From Rhynchopus sp. YZ270_cl-10 (taxonomy: Eukaryota > Euglenozoa > Diplonemea > Diplonemida > Diplonemidae): a DNA stretch of 64,000 nucleotides. Below are positions 22,020-34,100 of this stretch, one piece after another. The notes below the pieces were generated by a model. The model was not told the DNA's origin. It worked only from the letters and a program-made list of their open reading frames with translations, and did no database searches. The position numbers and the translations under genes were made by a program. The stretch spans positions 310,001 to 374,000 of the forward strand of contig OZ037893.1 of the NCBI GenBank assembly GCA_964035575.1, read 5' to 3'. Every line of letters starts with the position of its first letter. Position 1 is the first letter of the stretch.

Positions 22020-23508
22020 TTTTTCTCCAGGGTATTCAAACAGAGGATGCAAAGAAGAATTAAGGTTCTTTTAAGGCGGTTTGGTTGACGCAAAAGAAAT
22101 GAGGAGAAAAACAAAGAATGCTTGCGGAGAGATGAGCAAGGGTGGTCAGCTCACACAAAAGGTGTGGAGCTTTTTGAGGGGAGAAAATGGGAGGGAGGGG
22201 AAATGACCCGAGTCCCTCCCCCACCTTCGTGCGAAGAGAAACACCCCTTGGCTGTACTGTCCCCGTCTCCCACAACCGGAAGAGTGTGTAAATTGTGTTG
22301 GGGGGGGTGGGGTGGGGTGGGGTTCTGTGTTGTGGGGTGATCGGTTTGGGTTATGGGAAGGAGAGGTGGTAAGAGGCGATGCGACATAGCAGCTAGTCAT
22401 ACATGGCAATGCAAAGAATTTTTTGACGACCCCAACATAGCAGAACATAGCACAAAAAATAGCACCCCCCCTGCCACACCAATTTGCTTATCCTTTTGGA
22501 AGAAAAAAAAATCGTTATTTTGATACTAAATAGATGACAGTTGTCCCCTCCCCCTTTTTTTTTGTTTGCAATGTTGGGTGGGGAACTGCTGTTCGATAAT
22601 ACAACTGAAAACATTGTGGACATACTGAGACAACAGGGATATCTTGATTTAGTGGACTGAGGGGAATTCAGGAAGATATGCCAAAAAAAAATGGTGGTTA
22701 TTGATCTTTGACTGACCCACTCCACCTTACGATGCCAGCCCTCTGGATAGAAGCATTTAAAAAGAGAGAGAGAGAGAGAGAGAGAAGGCATGAAAAACGT
22801 TCGGTGCAGCAAAACGGTGGATATCTTCTGCAATGGGGGGGGATGGAGAGAAGAAAAAAACTGTAGTTGTTTATGCAGACACCTCCGACTGACCCACATA
22901 CGATGCGCAGCCATCCGGATGAAAGCACAAAAAAGATCGGGTCTTTTGTTTGTGCGCTCAAAGCCGGAAAAACAAAAAAGGTGAAAAATGTGTTTAACTG
23001 AAGCATGGTTGTGGCTAATTGAGTACTCAAAGAAAACAAGCAAGCTTCTTGTCTTTTTTCAATCCGTTTTGTTTTGCCGCGCTGCATCCAATCTGTTAGA
23101 ATTGACAACACGTTGTTTTTTTTAAAAAAAATAGGTCTGTATGATAACACATCACGTTCGTTTAGTCACTTACCCTATTTAAGAAATCTTTGGGGGACAC
23201 CCAGCTAAAATAGAAAGGGAAAAAATGAACTTAAACCTCTTGTGATCAGAGAGAGAGAGAGATAAATGAAGAGGAAAAGAGAACATAAAATAGACGGAGA
23301 GATAGAGGAAAGAGAGTGGGGGTGTCTTCGTGAGATGCGTGCGGGCTTGTTTGTGTTCAGAGGATTTTAGCTTTCATTCAGTTACATCGTGAAAATTACC
23401 GATCATGATGTTCCGAAGGGGGTCTATGTTGACATCTCCTTGACACAAGGGGGGGTTACACTTTATAATTTGTGGTGGCTTTTTTGAAAATCTGCATCGT
23501 CAAAAAAA
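22020..23508. other. Repeat-rich spacer, first part of a 9-kb gene-poor block
   Basis: No gene is supported. Two copies of family F lie at about 22700-22760 and 22870-22940 (CACCTCCGACTGACCCAC, then CCATCCGGATGAAAGCAC). A (GA)n run lies at 22764-22786 and more at 23250-23262. Homopolymer A and T runs are frequent. Confidence 0.55.
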
Positions 23509-23573
23509 AAGGGGGCATTTGCATTTTCGGAATCCGTCCAGTGGGGTCACTTTGCCAAAATGGACAAATTCTG
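23509..23573 (+). repeat. Solo head of the satellite-bearing element
   Basis: GGGGGCATTTGCATTTTCGG, then GGGGTCACTTTGCCAAAATG and GACAAATTCTGAGTACG. This is a diverged copy of the head at 18664-18763, without either satellite array. Confidence 0.8.
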
Positions 23574-26339
23574 AGTACGTAAATACACAAAAATAGCCTA
23601 CAAAATATAAAATGACACCCCCTAATTTGATATGATCCTTTGACAGTTGTCCAACATACGAACCCCCCAGAGAGCACTTCGTTGGTGAAAGAAATAGGTT
23701 CTAGAGAGACCCTGACTATATGGGTTCGTCCCACCCTGGAGTCGTCACGCTTGCGTGAGCACTTTAGAGGGTAAAACAGTCGGGAAGACACACAGTGAAA
23801 ATCATCAAAAACCTGCTGGAGAAAAGCATAGGTCCCCAAACACAACCCCGCCATGCATATCTAGGAGTAAACAGGAGGGCTGAGTAGTTCATTTGTTTAT
23901 TTTATGATCCACTAATTATTTATGCCAGAATGCGAAAAAAAAAAAGTCACTTCAAGCTACGAGTTAAACCCTCCCTTCTCATTTCAAAAAAGTGAGATCA
24001 CAACACACAGCCCTCTTCAGTGGGGAGACAATTTGAATTGAGGTGAGCATACTATGACAAGTGGGGAAAGAAAATAAAAGAAACGAAATTACGAATAAAA
24101 GAGAGAGAGACAAAAAGGGGTGATTTTTGTAAGGTGAATTCACCGAATTTTGTCTGAAATTTGGTGGAGTTTTTTTGGTAGTGTTAAGAAGTGGTTTTTA
24201 AGACCACCAAGCACAAAAAAAAACACCACCAAAATTTCTGGCAAAAATGGGTAAACACCACTAAACTCCATCAAAACTTCAGGCAAAATCAGGTGGCGCA
24301 TCTTAAAACGTGTTTTTACAAGATGGAACAGATTTTGACGCACATCTCCAAGAACAGTTGTGGATTTGAATAATAATAATAATAAACAATTGTTGCGAAC
24401 AGGGTAAACTGTAAGCGCACACAGTCATTTCTCCATCCTGACTGGGAAGGGGTGATAACACGATTTGAAGACTCAAACACAACACTGGGCCGTCTGCTGA
24501 ATACATACATAAAAAGATAGACGCCGCCTTTTCGGGGAAAGGTGACAATTAGATTCATATACATTCAGTTCACAGAATTGAAAGTATATGACAAAATAAA
24601 AACTGTTATCTGAGTTTAAGCTAGTCTGATAAAGAAAGAAACGAAATCAGAAAAAGAATTTTTCGTTGATCGCACCGGATTTTTGTGGAGTATGTAGGGA
24701 CAAAAATCAAAAACTTTTCTGTGGATAAGTTGTGTCGGTGTTTACATCGCTACCAAAAATTCGGGCACAACTCAGATATGTTTTCATTTCCTCCCCTACA
24801 ACCTTTGCAAGGCAGTTGTCTCAAAAAAAAAATATGAACCTAAGCTTCGGGTATGCGTTCCTACCAAATAAGAAAATCAACAAAACAGAAAAGGGTTTTT
24901 ACTATAAAAAAAATAACAATAACGAAGGAAAACCGTAACGGTGGCAGGGGTAAGGGGGTAGTGGTGTGGAAACGAAACGAACAATTTTGTTTCAAAGGGT
25001 TGAAAAAAAAAAAAGATACACCATAAGTCTAATAATGAGCGTGCATCAGAAACAGGTGGGAGTTTTTTTTTTGTTGTGTCGACAATCACCTAAGAACCTA
25101 ATAGGGTCTGTACATAAATGTTGGCCGAAGCCTTTTGTACGACGGAAGATTTTTTTTTTGTGCCAAGGCGTTAGCTTCTGCTTCGTCGTTTGCTATCATT
25201 ATTTCATTATTATTGTGACCAAAAAAGAGAAAGAACCGCTTTAAGATGAACCCAGGTTTCTTGTGTTTAGCCACCTTATACAAAAAAGGCTGGTTCAGAT
25301 AATTTGATTCATATACAGCAGACCTTGATCACATTGGTTATCCCACAGCTGCGCGGGATTCCACAAGAGCGTTGTCGGGGGGTCCCAGCCCAACTAAAAG
25401 AAAAGTTTATAAGATGATCCTAAGCCTCTCGTGCTTAGTCTCCTTATCATATTCGTTATCGCACAGCATCAGCTGCGCTGGCTTCCATAAGTTTGTTGTC
25501 AGGGATGATGTCATTTCCCCAGCCGGAGTTCGTAATTTTGGCACGTAAATAAAAAGTAGAGTTGAAATACAAAGCCCTCTCGTGCAATGTACCATAAAAT
25601 AAACGTTAGTAAGATGACCTAAGCCTAGTCGTGTTAGTCACCTTGGTTGCGTCTTTCAAAATGCAAGACACGTATCACAAGACAAAGTATTTTTCGCAAA
25701 AAAGAAACCCAACAGAAACGAAACAGTCTCGAAGAGGGGGGGGAAACTGCTGGTAAAATTGGTTACGGGAAAATGATTAAGATATTATTTTCAATCGAAA
25801 GATGGAGTTTTCCACCAGCGTCGTCTCCTCTTTTTTTATCTTTATTTTTTCGGGGGGAAAAAAAAGTGAAGTTGATAGTGCAAACGCCCTCTGGGACGCA
25901 GACAACTGACACTCCGCTGGTTATCGAACCCCGGAGTGTTGCGCTTGGGAGTAGTTTACAGGGAAGCTGTAAGCAGGTACACAGTCATTACCCCACCCTG
26001 ACTGGGAAGGGGAGACAACATGATTTAAAGACTCAAGAAAAGCACGTGTCTTAGCACACAACACTGGGCGTCTGCTGAATCCAATGAGCGCCGGGGCGCC
26101 GACGGAACGGAGGGGGGTGTGCACACAGAAAAAAAAAAACTAGGTTGATATGATTTTGGTTGGGTTTTATTTTTCGTGTTGTCGTGCAGCTCTTTAGGGA
26201 GGGAAGAGAAAAGCTTGCGTTGTATGTATAGTGTGAACAAAAATAATGGAGTTTGGTGGCATTTAAACCCAAAACACCACCAAAAAAAAAAAAATCAGGC
26301 AAAATCAGGTATAGACTCAGACCCTCCTCTTTTTTCCTA
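23574..26339. repeat. Cluster of short dispersed repeats (families C, B, E, G, H)
   Basis: No gene is supported. Family H copies lie at about 24405-24500 and 25955-26080 (ACAGTCATT, CCTGACTGGGAAGGGG, CTGGGC.GTCTGCTGAAT). Family G lies at about 25075-25145 (GTCGACAATCACCTAAGAAC, GTTGGCCGAAGCCTTTTGTA). Family C hairpins lie at 25240-25280, 25404-25505 and 25606-25650, with a family B piece at about 25559-25600. Family E lies at about 25870-25915. The families recur in different orders elsewhere, so they move or duplicate separately. Confidence 0.75.
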
Positions 26340-26490
26340 ATTTCGAAAATGGGGTGATCTGGGGACTTTTTTTTCAAGATTATTCACCAGCCATTCACAA
26401 AAATTCACAACGAGGCGAAAACACACGTGATACACCATGTGTGGGATCTTTTGTGAATTTTTGTGAATTTATATGAATCGCTAGTGCAGG
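26340..26490. repeat. Palindromic CACAAAAATT element, copy 1
   Basis: The left arm is CAAGATTATTCACCAGCCATTCACAAAAA-like, the core is CACAACGAGGCGAAAACACACG, and the right arm is TTTTGTGAATTTTTGTGAAT, so the element folds on itself. The core is shared with copy 2 at 27580-27775, which has the outer block GGGGTGATCTGGGG in inverted form. The two copies bracket the satellite block and the plus-strand reading frame. Confidence 0.85.
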
Positions 26491-26862
26491 TTTTGTGAAT
26501 TTTTTTGGGTTTGCAGTACTGTACTGTACTGTACTGTACTGTACTGTACTGTACTGTACTGTACTGTACTGTACTGTACTGTACTGTACTGTACTGTACT
26601 GTACTGTACTGTACTGTACTGTACTGTACTGTACTGTACTGTACTGTACTGTACTGTACTGTACTGTACTGTACTGTACTCCCAATCCCCTGTGTATACT
26701 GTGTATACTGTGTATACTGTGTATACTGTGTATACTGTGTATACTGTGTATACTGTGTATACTGTGAAATTGACCAAAAACGAGAACTTGTCCATTTCGG
26801 CAAATTGACCCCACCACTGGCCGGGCGGATTCCGGAAATGCAAATGCCGTCGTTTAAACTGG
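26491..26862 (-). repeat. Dispersed satellite-bearing element, minus orientation
   Basis: Inverted relative of 18664-19260: about 33 copies of the 5-mer (26515-26680), the bridge CTCCCAATCCCC, about 8 copies of the 9-mer (26691-26766) and the head (26767-26862). Array lengths differ (45 and 27 versus 33 and 8), while head and bridge are nearly the same. The arrays have therefore expanded or shrunk independently. Confidence 0.95.
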
Positions 26863-26977
26863 TAGAAGCACGGGTAATCGGTTATGCACCACACCAAAAA
26901 CCTGTCTGTACTTCATTGGTCCCCACCAGTGGAGTCCCCCATACAGGAGGAAGGGAGGGGGTTCGCCCTCTCCCACC

Positions 26978-27513
26978 ATACTACACGCGAATATGACTCT
27001 CCTTTTAAGGAGATATGATATGGCGATTGCTCAGGCGCGGGCTATGACGGCTGAAGCGATGACTGAGGATGAGTGGTGTGATGCGGCCGACCTGGTGTCA
27101 GCTGCATGCACTCTATCGGGGCTGATCTCGCAGCTCACGATAGAGGTGGCAGAAGAGGAAACGGCGGTGCAACCGCCACATGACGTGACACCGCGGGCCG
27201 TAGCGCTTGCGATGTTGGTGCGAGCAGCAGCAGCGACTTGCACCGAAGACGAGACACCCGGCGCCTGCTTCCCCGCAGGAGCCACAACAACAGCGACCCC
27301 CACCATGACGTGCACCACCGGTGGGAAGGTCAAGACGCCTCACAAGGCGCTGAAGAACAAGCCCCCGCCGCCGCCCCCACCCGACCGTGGGTTGACTGCA
27401 GCCAGGAAGCCAGTGCCGCCGCCGCCGCCCAATCGAGACTGGACGACGACGACCGCCATGAGCATTGCATGGAGTAACTCCGGCATCACTTAGACGCGTG
27501 TAGTATAGTGGAG
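26978..27513 (+). repeat. Inverted repeats ATACTACACGCG flanking a GC-rich island
   Basis: ATACTACACGCG at about 26978-26989 is matched by its reverse complement CGCGTGTAGTAT at about 27495-27506. They enclose the GC-rich reading frame 26993-27493. The right arm reads on as TAGTATAGTGGAGTTCATC, the head of a family D repeat. No target duplication could be fixed because the outer limits are unclear. Confidence 0.75.
26993..27493 (+). CDS. GC-rich plus-strand frame of unknown function (166 codons)
   Basis: The only plausible plus-strand gene in the window. The frame runs from ATG to TAG, is clearly more GC-rich than the surrounding spacer, and lies between short inverted repeats. The N-terminal 95 residues are predicted helical (AIAQARAMTAEAMTEDEWC, SGLISQLTIEVAEEE). 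The C-terminal part is proline-rich with two PPPPPP runs. There is no signal peptide, membrane segment or catalytic motif that I know. It could be the cargo of a mobile element, a captured host gene piece, or a chance frame. Confidence 0.4.
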   Translation: MTLLLRRYDMAIAQARAMTAEAMTEDEWCDAADLVSAACTLSGLISQLTIEVAEEETAVQPPHDVTPRAVALAMLVRAAAATCTEDETPGACFPAGATTTATPTMTCTTGGKVKTPHKALKNKPPPPPPPDRGLTAARKPVPPPPPNRDWTTTTAMSIAWSNSGIT

Positions 27514-27579
27514 TTCATCTTCGGGTGTCTACACTAAAACAACCAAGTTTTCAAAAACCAAAAACCAAAAAAAAAAAAT
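27494..27579 (+). repeat. Family D repeat with A-rich tail, plus orientation
   Basis: GTGGAGTTCATCTTCGGGTG, then TCTACACTAAAACAACCAAG, TTTTCAAAAA and an A-rich tail. Minus-strand copies lie at about 29155-29215, 29375-29440, 40970-41035, 56757-56830 and 57105-57165, all ending in GTTTTCAAAA or similar plus an A run. The head TAGTATAGTGG resembles a pol III A-box. This looks like a short retroposon (SINE-like). Confidence 0.7.
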
Positions 27580-27775
27580 CACAAAAAATCACAAAAAAAC
27601 ACAAAAATTTACAAAAATTCACAAAAATTCACAACGAGGCGGAAACACACGTGATACGCGGGTGTGTAGGTTTTCGTGAATATTTGTGAATATTTGTGAA
27701 TTTTTGTGAATTTTTGTGAATGGCTAGTGAATAATCTTGAAAAAAAAGACCCCAGATCACCCCAGAAAACTTTGT
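27580..27775. repeat. Palindromic CACAAAAATT element, copy 2
   Basis: Left arm of AATTCACAAAAATTCACAA units, core CGAGGCGGAAACACACGTGA, right arm of TTTGTGAATTTTTGTGAAT units, then GGCTAGTGAATAATCTTG and AAGACCCCAGATCACCCC. The last two blocks are the inverted form of the left end of copy 1. Confidence 0.85.
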
Positions 27776-30700
27776 TGAATTGGCGTCGTTTCTTTGTTAC
27801 TATTTCTCCCTTCAAGCTACGCTTATGGGGTTTGTGTTAAAAAAAATTCTGAGGTAAAATATCTACAGACAATACGTTCGCCGTAAACACAGAGGCGCTT
27901 CGAAACCTTTTTAATGTGATCAATGAAATAAACAGAGAGTAAAAAGGGAGTAAAAAGGGGAAAACAATGGTCAAGTTGACAAAAGCAAATTCGAAGCCTG
28001 ACCTGCGTTTCACCCCGAAAAAAAAAAAGACAAAAAAAAAAAAAAAAAAAGGTTGAAAGTGCAAACGCCTCACCGTTGGCGGACGCAGGTACTGCAAAAA
28101 ATACTAAAAGAACCGAAAAAAAGGGGGGAAACAGAACAGAATCTTTTCAAACTGAGAGACAAAAACGCCAAAAAAAAAAAAAATGTAACTATTTATCATA
28201 ATCTATTTCAAGCTAGGGTGCTTCAATTCTGCTGCCTTCAATTTACGGGGGTGCTTCAAAGTTCGTAAAAGGAATTCTAACAGCAAAGAGAAGTTGGAAG
28301 TGCAAACGCCTCACCGTTTCACTCGGCGGGCGCAGGCACTGTCTCTATCTGTGTCGGACATTCTCGAATTACCTTAAAACGGCAAAAAGAGCGGAAAAAA
28401 CACAGATAATCAAGCGTGAAGGGGGCCTTCCCCCAACACATGCATACATACCGCTCTGGCGAGGACCAGAAACGGGTTTTTTGTGGTTGAATAACAAAGA
28501 AGAGAACATACCAGATCTAAAAAAAATAAAAAAATAAAAAAACGCTATAAGACGAACCTAAACCTTCCTGTGCTTAGTCACCTCAACAGGGAGAGGGGTT
28601 TTTAGTAAAATAAAGACGTTGAAAGTGCAAAGAAATACCGAGAAGTTTTTGTTGTGTCGACAATCGCCTAGAACCCGCTTGGGGGCTAATAGGGTCTGTA
28701 CGCAGGGGGGGTTTGATTGAAAGTTGTTGTTTTTGCTTTGAGCTCTTTTTGTTTTGGTGGTCTTTAAAAATGTACTATTTGCTGTTTCTTTTTTTGTTGC
28801 TTTTGTGTTTCGGATCCATGACCAAATGGTCTTCAGGAATCTTTTTTCGTGGTTTTCAAGTACTCAGGGGGGGTTTTTTTGGGGGGTTTTCATGGAAAAA
28901 AAAAAAGTTTCAATAAATAGAAACTGACTTCAGGATATGATAAAAAGGATTTTTTCGTTTGTCGCAAAAATAAAAATATAAAGGAAAAAGAATAAGTCAA
29001 GAGGAGCATGTTGGTTAACAACAATCCATTCCGCGCCCCGTTTTCTTGCCAACGCAATGTCACACTGACGTTTTGTTTTAAATCCTGAATATGAGCTGGA
29101 TTACTTTTGACTTTTCATTTTTTTCTCTCTGAAACCCTTCTGCTGTGGTTTTTTTCTCTTTTTTGAAACATTGTTGGAATAGTGCAGTTGCCACATGTGC
29201 AATCTCCACTGTCCCTAAAGTCACTCTTTTTTTTTGTACGGAGCCATGAGTACAAAAAAAAAGCAAAAAAACGAGGAACACCTCATGTTTCGTTCATGTT
29301 TCGTGAGCGAAGAGATTATTTCTCTCACACCCCCTCCCCTCCTGACAGGAATCGTTCCCATCCGTTTTGGTACTTTTTTTTTTTTGAAAACTTGTTTTGT
29401 ATTAGTGTAGACACCTCAATGATGAGCTCCACCATCTTTTTTGTTGGTTCGTCCCTGCTAAAAAGTGCCAATAAAAAAGAGAAGTCGAAAGTGCAAACGC
29501 CTCACCGTTCATCGGCGGACGCAGGCACTGGAAAAAAAAAATGCGTGGAGTTCACCATGGGTGTTCCTAAGACGGAATACGAATACCACTTTTGGGATCG
29601 TGCACTTTTTTTTCTACAGGGATTCCCTTAGGGAAGAAAAAAAAGAGCAGAAGGGTAACTAAGAGACTTTAGAACGGTCTTTTTCACTGAGTGAGGTGCC
29701 CGTGAACTGGGATGGAATGAAACAACACAAAAAAGACCTTTTTCTCCTTGTAGGACGAACCGCCAAATAAAAATTTCGCCTCCGGCGGACACCCCCTTTC
29801 CCTAACTGTGTACTGTGTACTGTGTACTGTGCGGCCACTATGCAGCCACGCCAATTTTTTTTTCCAAACACGTAGTGTATTAAGAAACTAGACAAAAAGA
29901 AAGCCAACGTTCAGATCTTGTATAACAGTATTTCCCCTTGATTCCTTTCACCTTGCGCCAAACAGATTTTTACCCCTATTTGGCTGCGTTCAACGAAAAA
30001 CACTGTTATATTTTTATTGTTATCAAGATCAGTTGGCGGATGATATCGTCTAGTTTTTTATGGTACCACCGCTGAACGCTCGGGTCACCAAAAATTCAAA
30101 TAAGACCAGTTTTGGGGTGTTTTGACCCTGTTTTTGACCCCCAAAGGGGAAGCCCACCCAAAGAAAAATAGTGGAATACGGACCCGATTTTCCCCCGAAA
30201 ACCCCCGGAATACGGAACACCCATGGAGTTCACACAAGTGGTCTACACGTCGTCAATCTTTCAAAATAAAAAAATAACCCCCTCTGACAAGATAAAAAAA
30301 AAATGCATCTCACAGAAAAATAGCGGGCACATCTTCTCAAAAAATAAAATCATAAACGTTCCGTCTGCTTCACTAACACAACCTCGAACTGACTCTCTGT
30401 CGAGGGACTTAAAGGGAAGGGTGGAGGGGGAGGGCATCTAAGGAAGGGGGGAGACTACACCGTTTGGAGGAAATTAGAAAGTAGGGTTGAAACAGGTGGG
30501 AAGCAATCCGGGGCGGGACGCAGGCACTGCAAAAAAATATATTATCTTTTGCAGACTTCAAGATGTATTTCCAGGTTTTCAAGGTGTACTATAGGGAAAA
30601 AAAGAAAAGTTTATAAGATGGCCCTAAGCCTCTCGTGCTTCGTCACCTTGATAAACAATCGGGAAAAAAAGGGAGTCGCATTGAACTTTAACGAAAAAAA

Positions 30701-31167
30701 ACTTACCGGAGTCGTCAAACAAAAACAACCCCCTTTACGATTTTTTTTCATTTCTGGTGTGCACAAGCCTGATCCCCTACTACGTTAGCTCGCACACTGT
30801 ATAAACGCATCATTTAATAACAGAACGGACCACGCATCTTCTACGTTTCTGTTTAGTTCCACCAAAATAAAATAAAGAAGTAAGACGACCATAAGCCCCT
30901 CGTGCTTAGTCACCTTACACCAATAAAAGAGAAAGCGTTAAGGTAACATGATCCGCTCCTTTAAAAAAAAAAAAATACGCCAAAAGAAATGGCGGGAACA
31001 CCCCCACACCTCCCCTCCCAACCCCACTTAATACCCCATAGTGTTACCGTGGTGAACTGAATCATCCAGCATACGACACAAGCGACTCTCTCCCGCCTCC
31101 ACAAAAATGCATTTAGACAATTTAGTATTTTTTTTTTTTTGACAATCTTGGCCATCCCCGTCTTTTT
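27776..31167. repeat. Repeat-rich gene-free block
   Basis: No gene is supported. Family E copies (AAGTGCAAACGCCTCACCG ... GGACGCAGGCACTG) lie at about 28048-28095, 28290-28345 and 29485-29530, with pieces at 28615 and 30505. A family G piece lies at about 28650-28705. Family C hairpins lie at 28545-28580, 30608-30650 and 30877-30918. Family D copies lie at 29155-29215 and 29375-29440. A short TGTACTG array lies at 29805-29837. Homopolymer runs are frequent. Confidence 0.7.
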
Positions 31168-34100
31168 TTAGATTGCCATTTCAGGCTCGCTACTTGTACT
31201 GCTGCCGGAAGAGCTTGCGCCTGGCCGGCGGGGTTGGATGAGGGTGGCCATTTGCTTTTTGACGGGTGTGAACGTTTCCATTTGGGTGTAGGGAACTGCG
31301 TCGACGCTGAGCTCCTCTTCGTCAACACTCATTTCGGATTGATGGCGGCGACGTTTGCCGCGTTTGCCTGTGTGTGAGCGGGTAGCGCCTTCCATACCAC
31401 GTTTCAGCTTGGGACGCGTGCTTGAGACACGAGACGCTAAGGAGTCGACCATATCACTGAAGTGCACCCGCTTCCCCACGACACCCGCCCCCACCAGGAG
31501 TGTGATGCTGCACACCACAGTGACCCACCAGATGTTCCCATCCCACCACCCCGCGTCATCGCCGTTGTGGTTGTACACCCGCCCCGGGAACTGCAAGGAC
31601 CGTACAATAGGTGGCAACACCATTGCAACAAACTGTGCCTGCAACATCTCACGATCTTCTACAGCAGCATCGGAGAGGTTGAACTTCGTGTTGTCAAAGG
31701 GGTTCTGTGGGTGGGGTGGATGGGGTGGGGAGGGCAGGGGAGCATACATGAATGACGTCGAAGAACCTTGCAATGGCGGCACTGCGTCTTGGCTCCTCCA
31801 TGAGGACGTCGAAGTCAAGCTGTCGTGAGTGTGTTGAGAAGAAACACAAAAAGTGAAGTTGGCACCGTGTGGACACCTCTAGGTGTCGTACCACCCTTTG
31901 TGCTGAAAGGCTAGGCTTAATAGGGAACATACATAATACAAATGGGCCGTCTGTGTTGTGCCTCCAGGTAGGGGTGTGGGGGTGTGGTTGGCGGTAAGGT
32001 CCGTCTGCCCGATGCTTGTGAAAGAGAGGCAGCCGTCAGCCTTTCTATCGCGGAGACTTGCTGCGCAGTGTCCGTTTGGGCATGCAGCGCGTGGACAGCT
32101 TGTGAGGACCTGGATGGCGTCGTTGTCGCAGCCGAAGAGAGAGGCGAGGGCGGTGGCGATGGAGTTGAGGAGGATGCTCCCTGCGGAGGAGAGCGTGACG
32201 CGCACGACGAGCTCGTTGGTGCACACGCTGTACGACGATGCATCCTCGCAGGTGCCATTCTCGAACGGCAGCATGCACATCCCCTCCCCATACGCCTTGC
32301 ACAGCACCTCGTCCGTCGTCTGTGCCGGAGGGGTTGCCGCATACCCCGTGCACCCACATCGCTCCCCAGGGCTCTCCACAGGCATGGGAGCCGGCTCCGT
32401 CACATTAGGGTTCACACACTTCATATACCCAAACTCGCATATATCGCGTGCCTTCACCCCGTAGCACATCTCCCTCCCGTTGGTGCTGTTCACCGGCGCG
32501 CAGAGCCATTGAAACGCACCGTGTATCGAGTCCGTGCAGCTGCACGCAGTGTCAACCAGCTCGGTGACAGCAACCGCAGGCTGCAGTGTCAACGGCGCGG
32601 GTGTGGGTGGTGCTGCTGTCGGGGGTGCCTCTGTGGGTGGTGTTGCTGTGTCGGGCGCAGGCGTGGGTGGTGCTGCGGTGGCGGGTGCGGCGGAGGGTAC
32701 TCTGGTGGGCGGGCTGGGCGTGGGTGGTGCATGGGTGGGGACTGCTGTGGGCGGTGCTGGGGTGGGCGGCGCAGATGTCGGGGGCACGTCTGTCGGAGGT
32801 GCGTCTGTGCTGCCTTCGGGTACAGGTTCTTGCACGGGAACAACGCTGAGGAGTGTTGGCTGCGAAGCCTTTTCAGGCAACGTGCACGGCAAAGGGTCCG
32901 TTATGCTTGGCCAGAGATACGGCTCAAAACACATCACCCCAAACACGCATGTGTACGCGCTTGCGGCCGTCCCATACGACGCATGCGGCACAGAGGTGCC
33001 CTTCCAGAAGTCGCTGACCGCAACGCCTTCGTATGTGCCAAGCGTCGCGTTGGCAATCAGGACCAGGCACCCCGCTGTGTCGTCGTGGCTGTACATCTCC
33101 ACACCCACCACCCGCATAGTGTCCACGATGGCAAGCTGCACAGAAGCCTCCGCCCTATAGGTGGCTGCCGCAACCTCCATGGCCTGCGCCACGCACTCCA
33201 CGGTTGTGTTGATGTATGGATACGAAAGGTACGAATAATACTCGTATTCGTCCGACACACACCGCCCTGGGGTGTGCACGAACTCTCCCTGGTCCGGGGT
33301 CCTCTTGCTCGAGACGGCCTCAGTGTCCTTGTCGGCGGGCAGTGTGCAGTCCGGGACACCGTTCTTCGGGTACAGGCAGTGAGTCCCGTTGTATGCGGTA
33401 TTGGCGTTGCCAATACCGCATACAACGGGACTCACTGCGGCATTAGTATGTCTCTGTACTTTGCACTGTTTTGCGAAGACTGTTTTGTTTTTGTTACTGA
33501 GGTGATGGTTGTGCCGAGGAGCGGCTCGGTAAACTGGAAGGCGAGATTCTGCACTTTGTCGGTGGCGAGCTGGTCCCGAACGGAGAGATCCGCTGGGACG
33601 ACGAAGACCTGACAGAAGGGGCTGCCGCCGAAGATAGCACTACGCCCATTCAAGAAAGCGACAACTTCGACAGCAGAGTGGCGCAGGCGGCGGGCGTACT
33701 CCATTGCAAACAAAATACAGGTTGTGTCCTGCATGGTTCCCGGCACCATAAATGAGTCCACCCTCGAGACACCACATTCCGGAATCGCCCCGAAGATGCC
33801 TGGCGACAACGAGCTGACTGCCCCGGCCACCGGCATCACGCACTGCGGCACACTGCTGTTAAAGCACGACTCGCCATAGATAACCTCACCCACACCTGCA
33901 CCCACCCCTTCTACGGGCCCGGTCCCGTCCCCAGTAGAAAGCGACCACCCGTTGACTTGAACCGGGCCCTGTGGACTATGGTCCAGGTACAACACACAGA
34001 CACCATCTGAGAGGCCCACTGCCTGGATGCCTGCAGAGGCAATCTGTGCGCCTATCGAACCAAACGCCACCGCCTCGCACCCCGCTAGAGTTGACGGCGG

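Noticed and set aside
22393-23150. Overlapping minus frames of 150-216 codons
   Set aside because: They run through homopolymers and family F repeats and show no protein-like features.
32534-33160. Gly/Val/Ala-rich plus frame
   Set aside because: Antisense of the Pro/Thr stalk.
31984-33612. 542-codon plus-strand frame
   Set aside because: Antisense of the surface-protein gene, whose minus reading has a signal peptide, Cys modules and a membrane helix.
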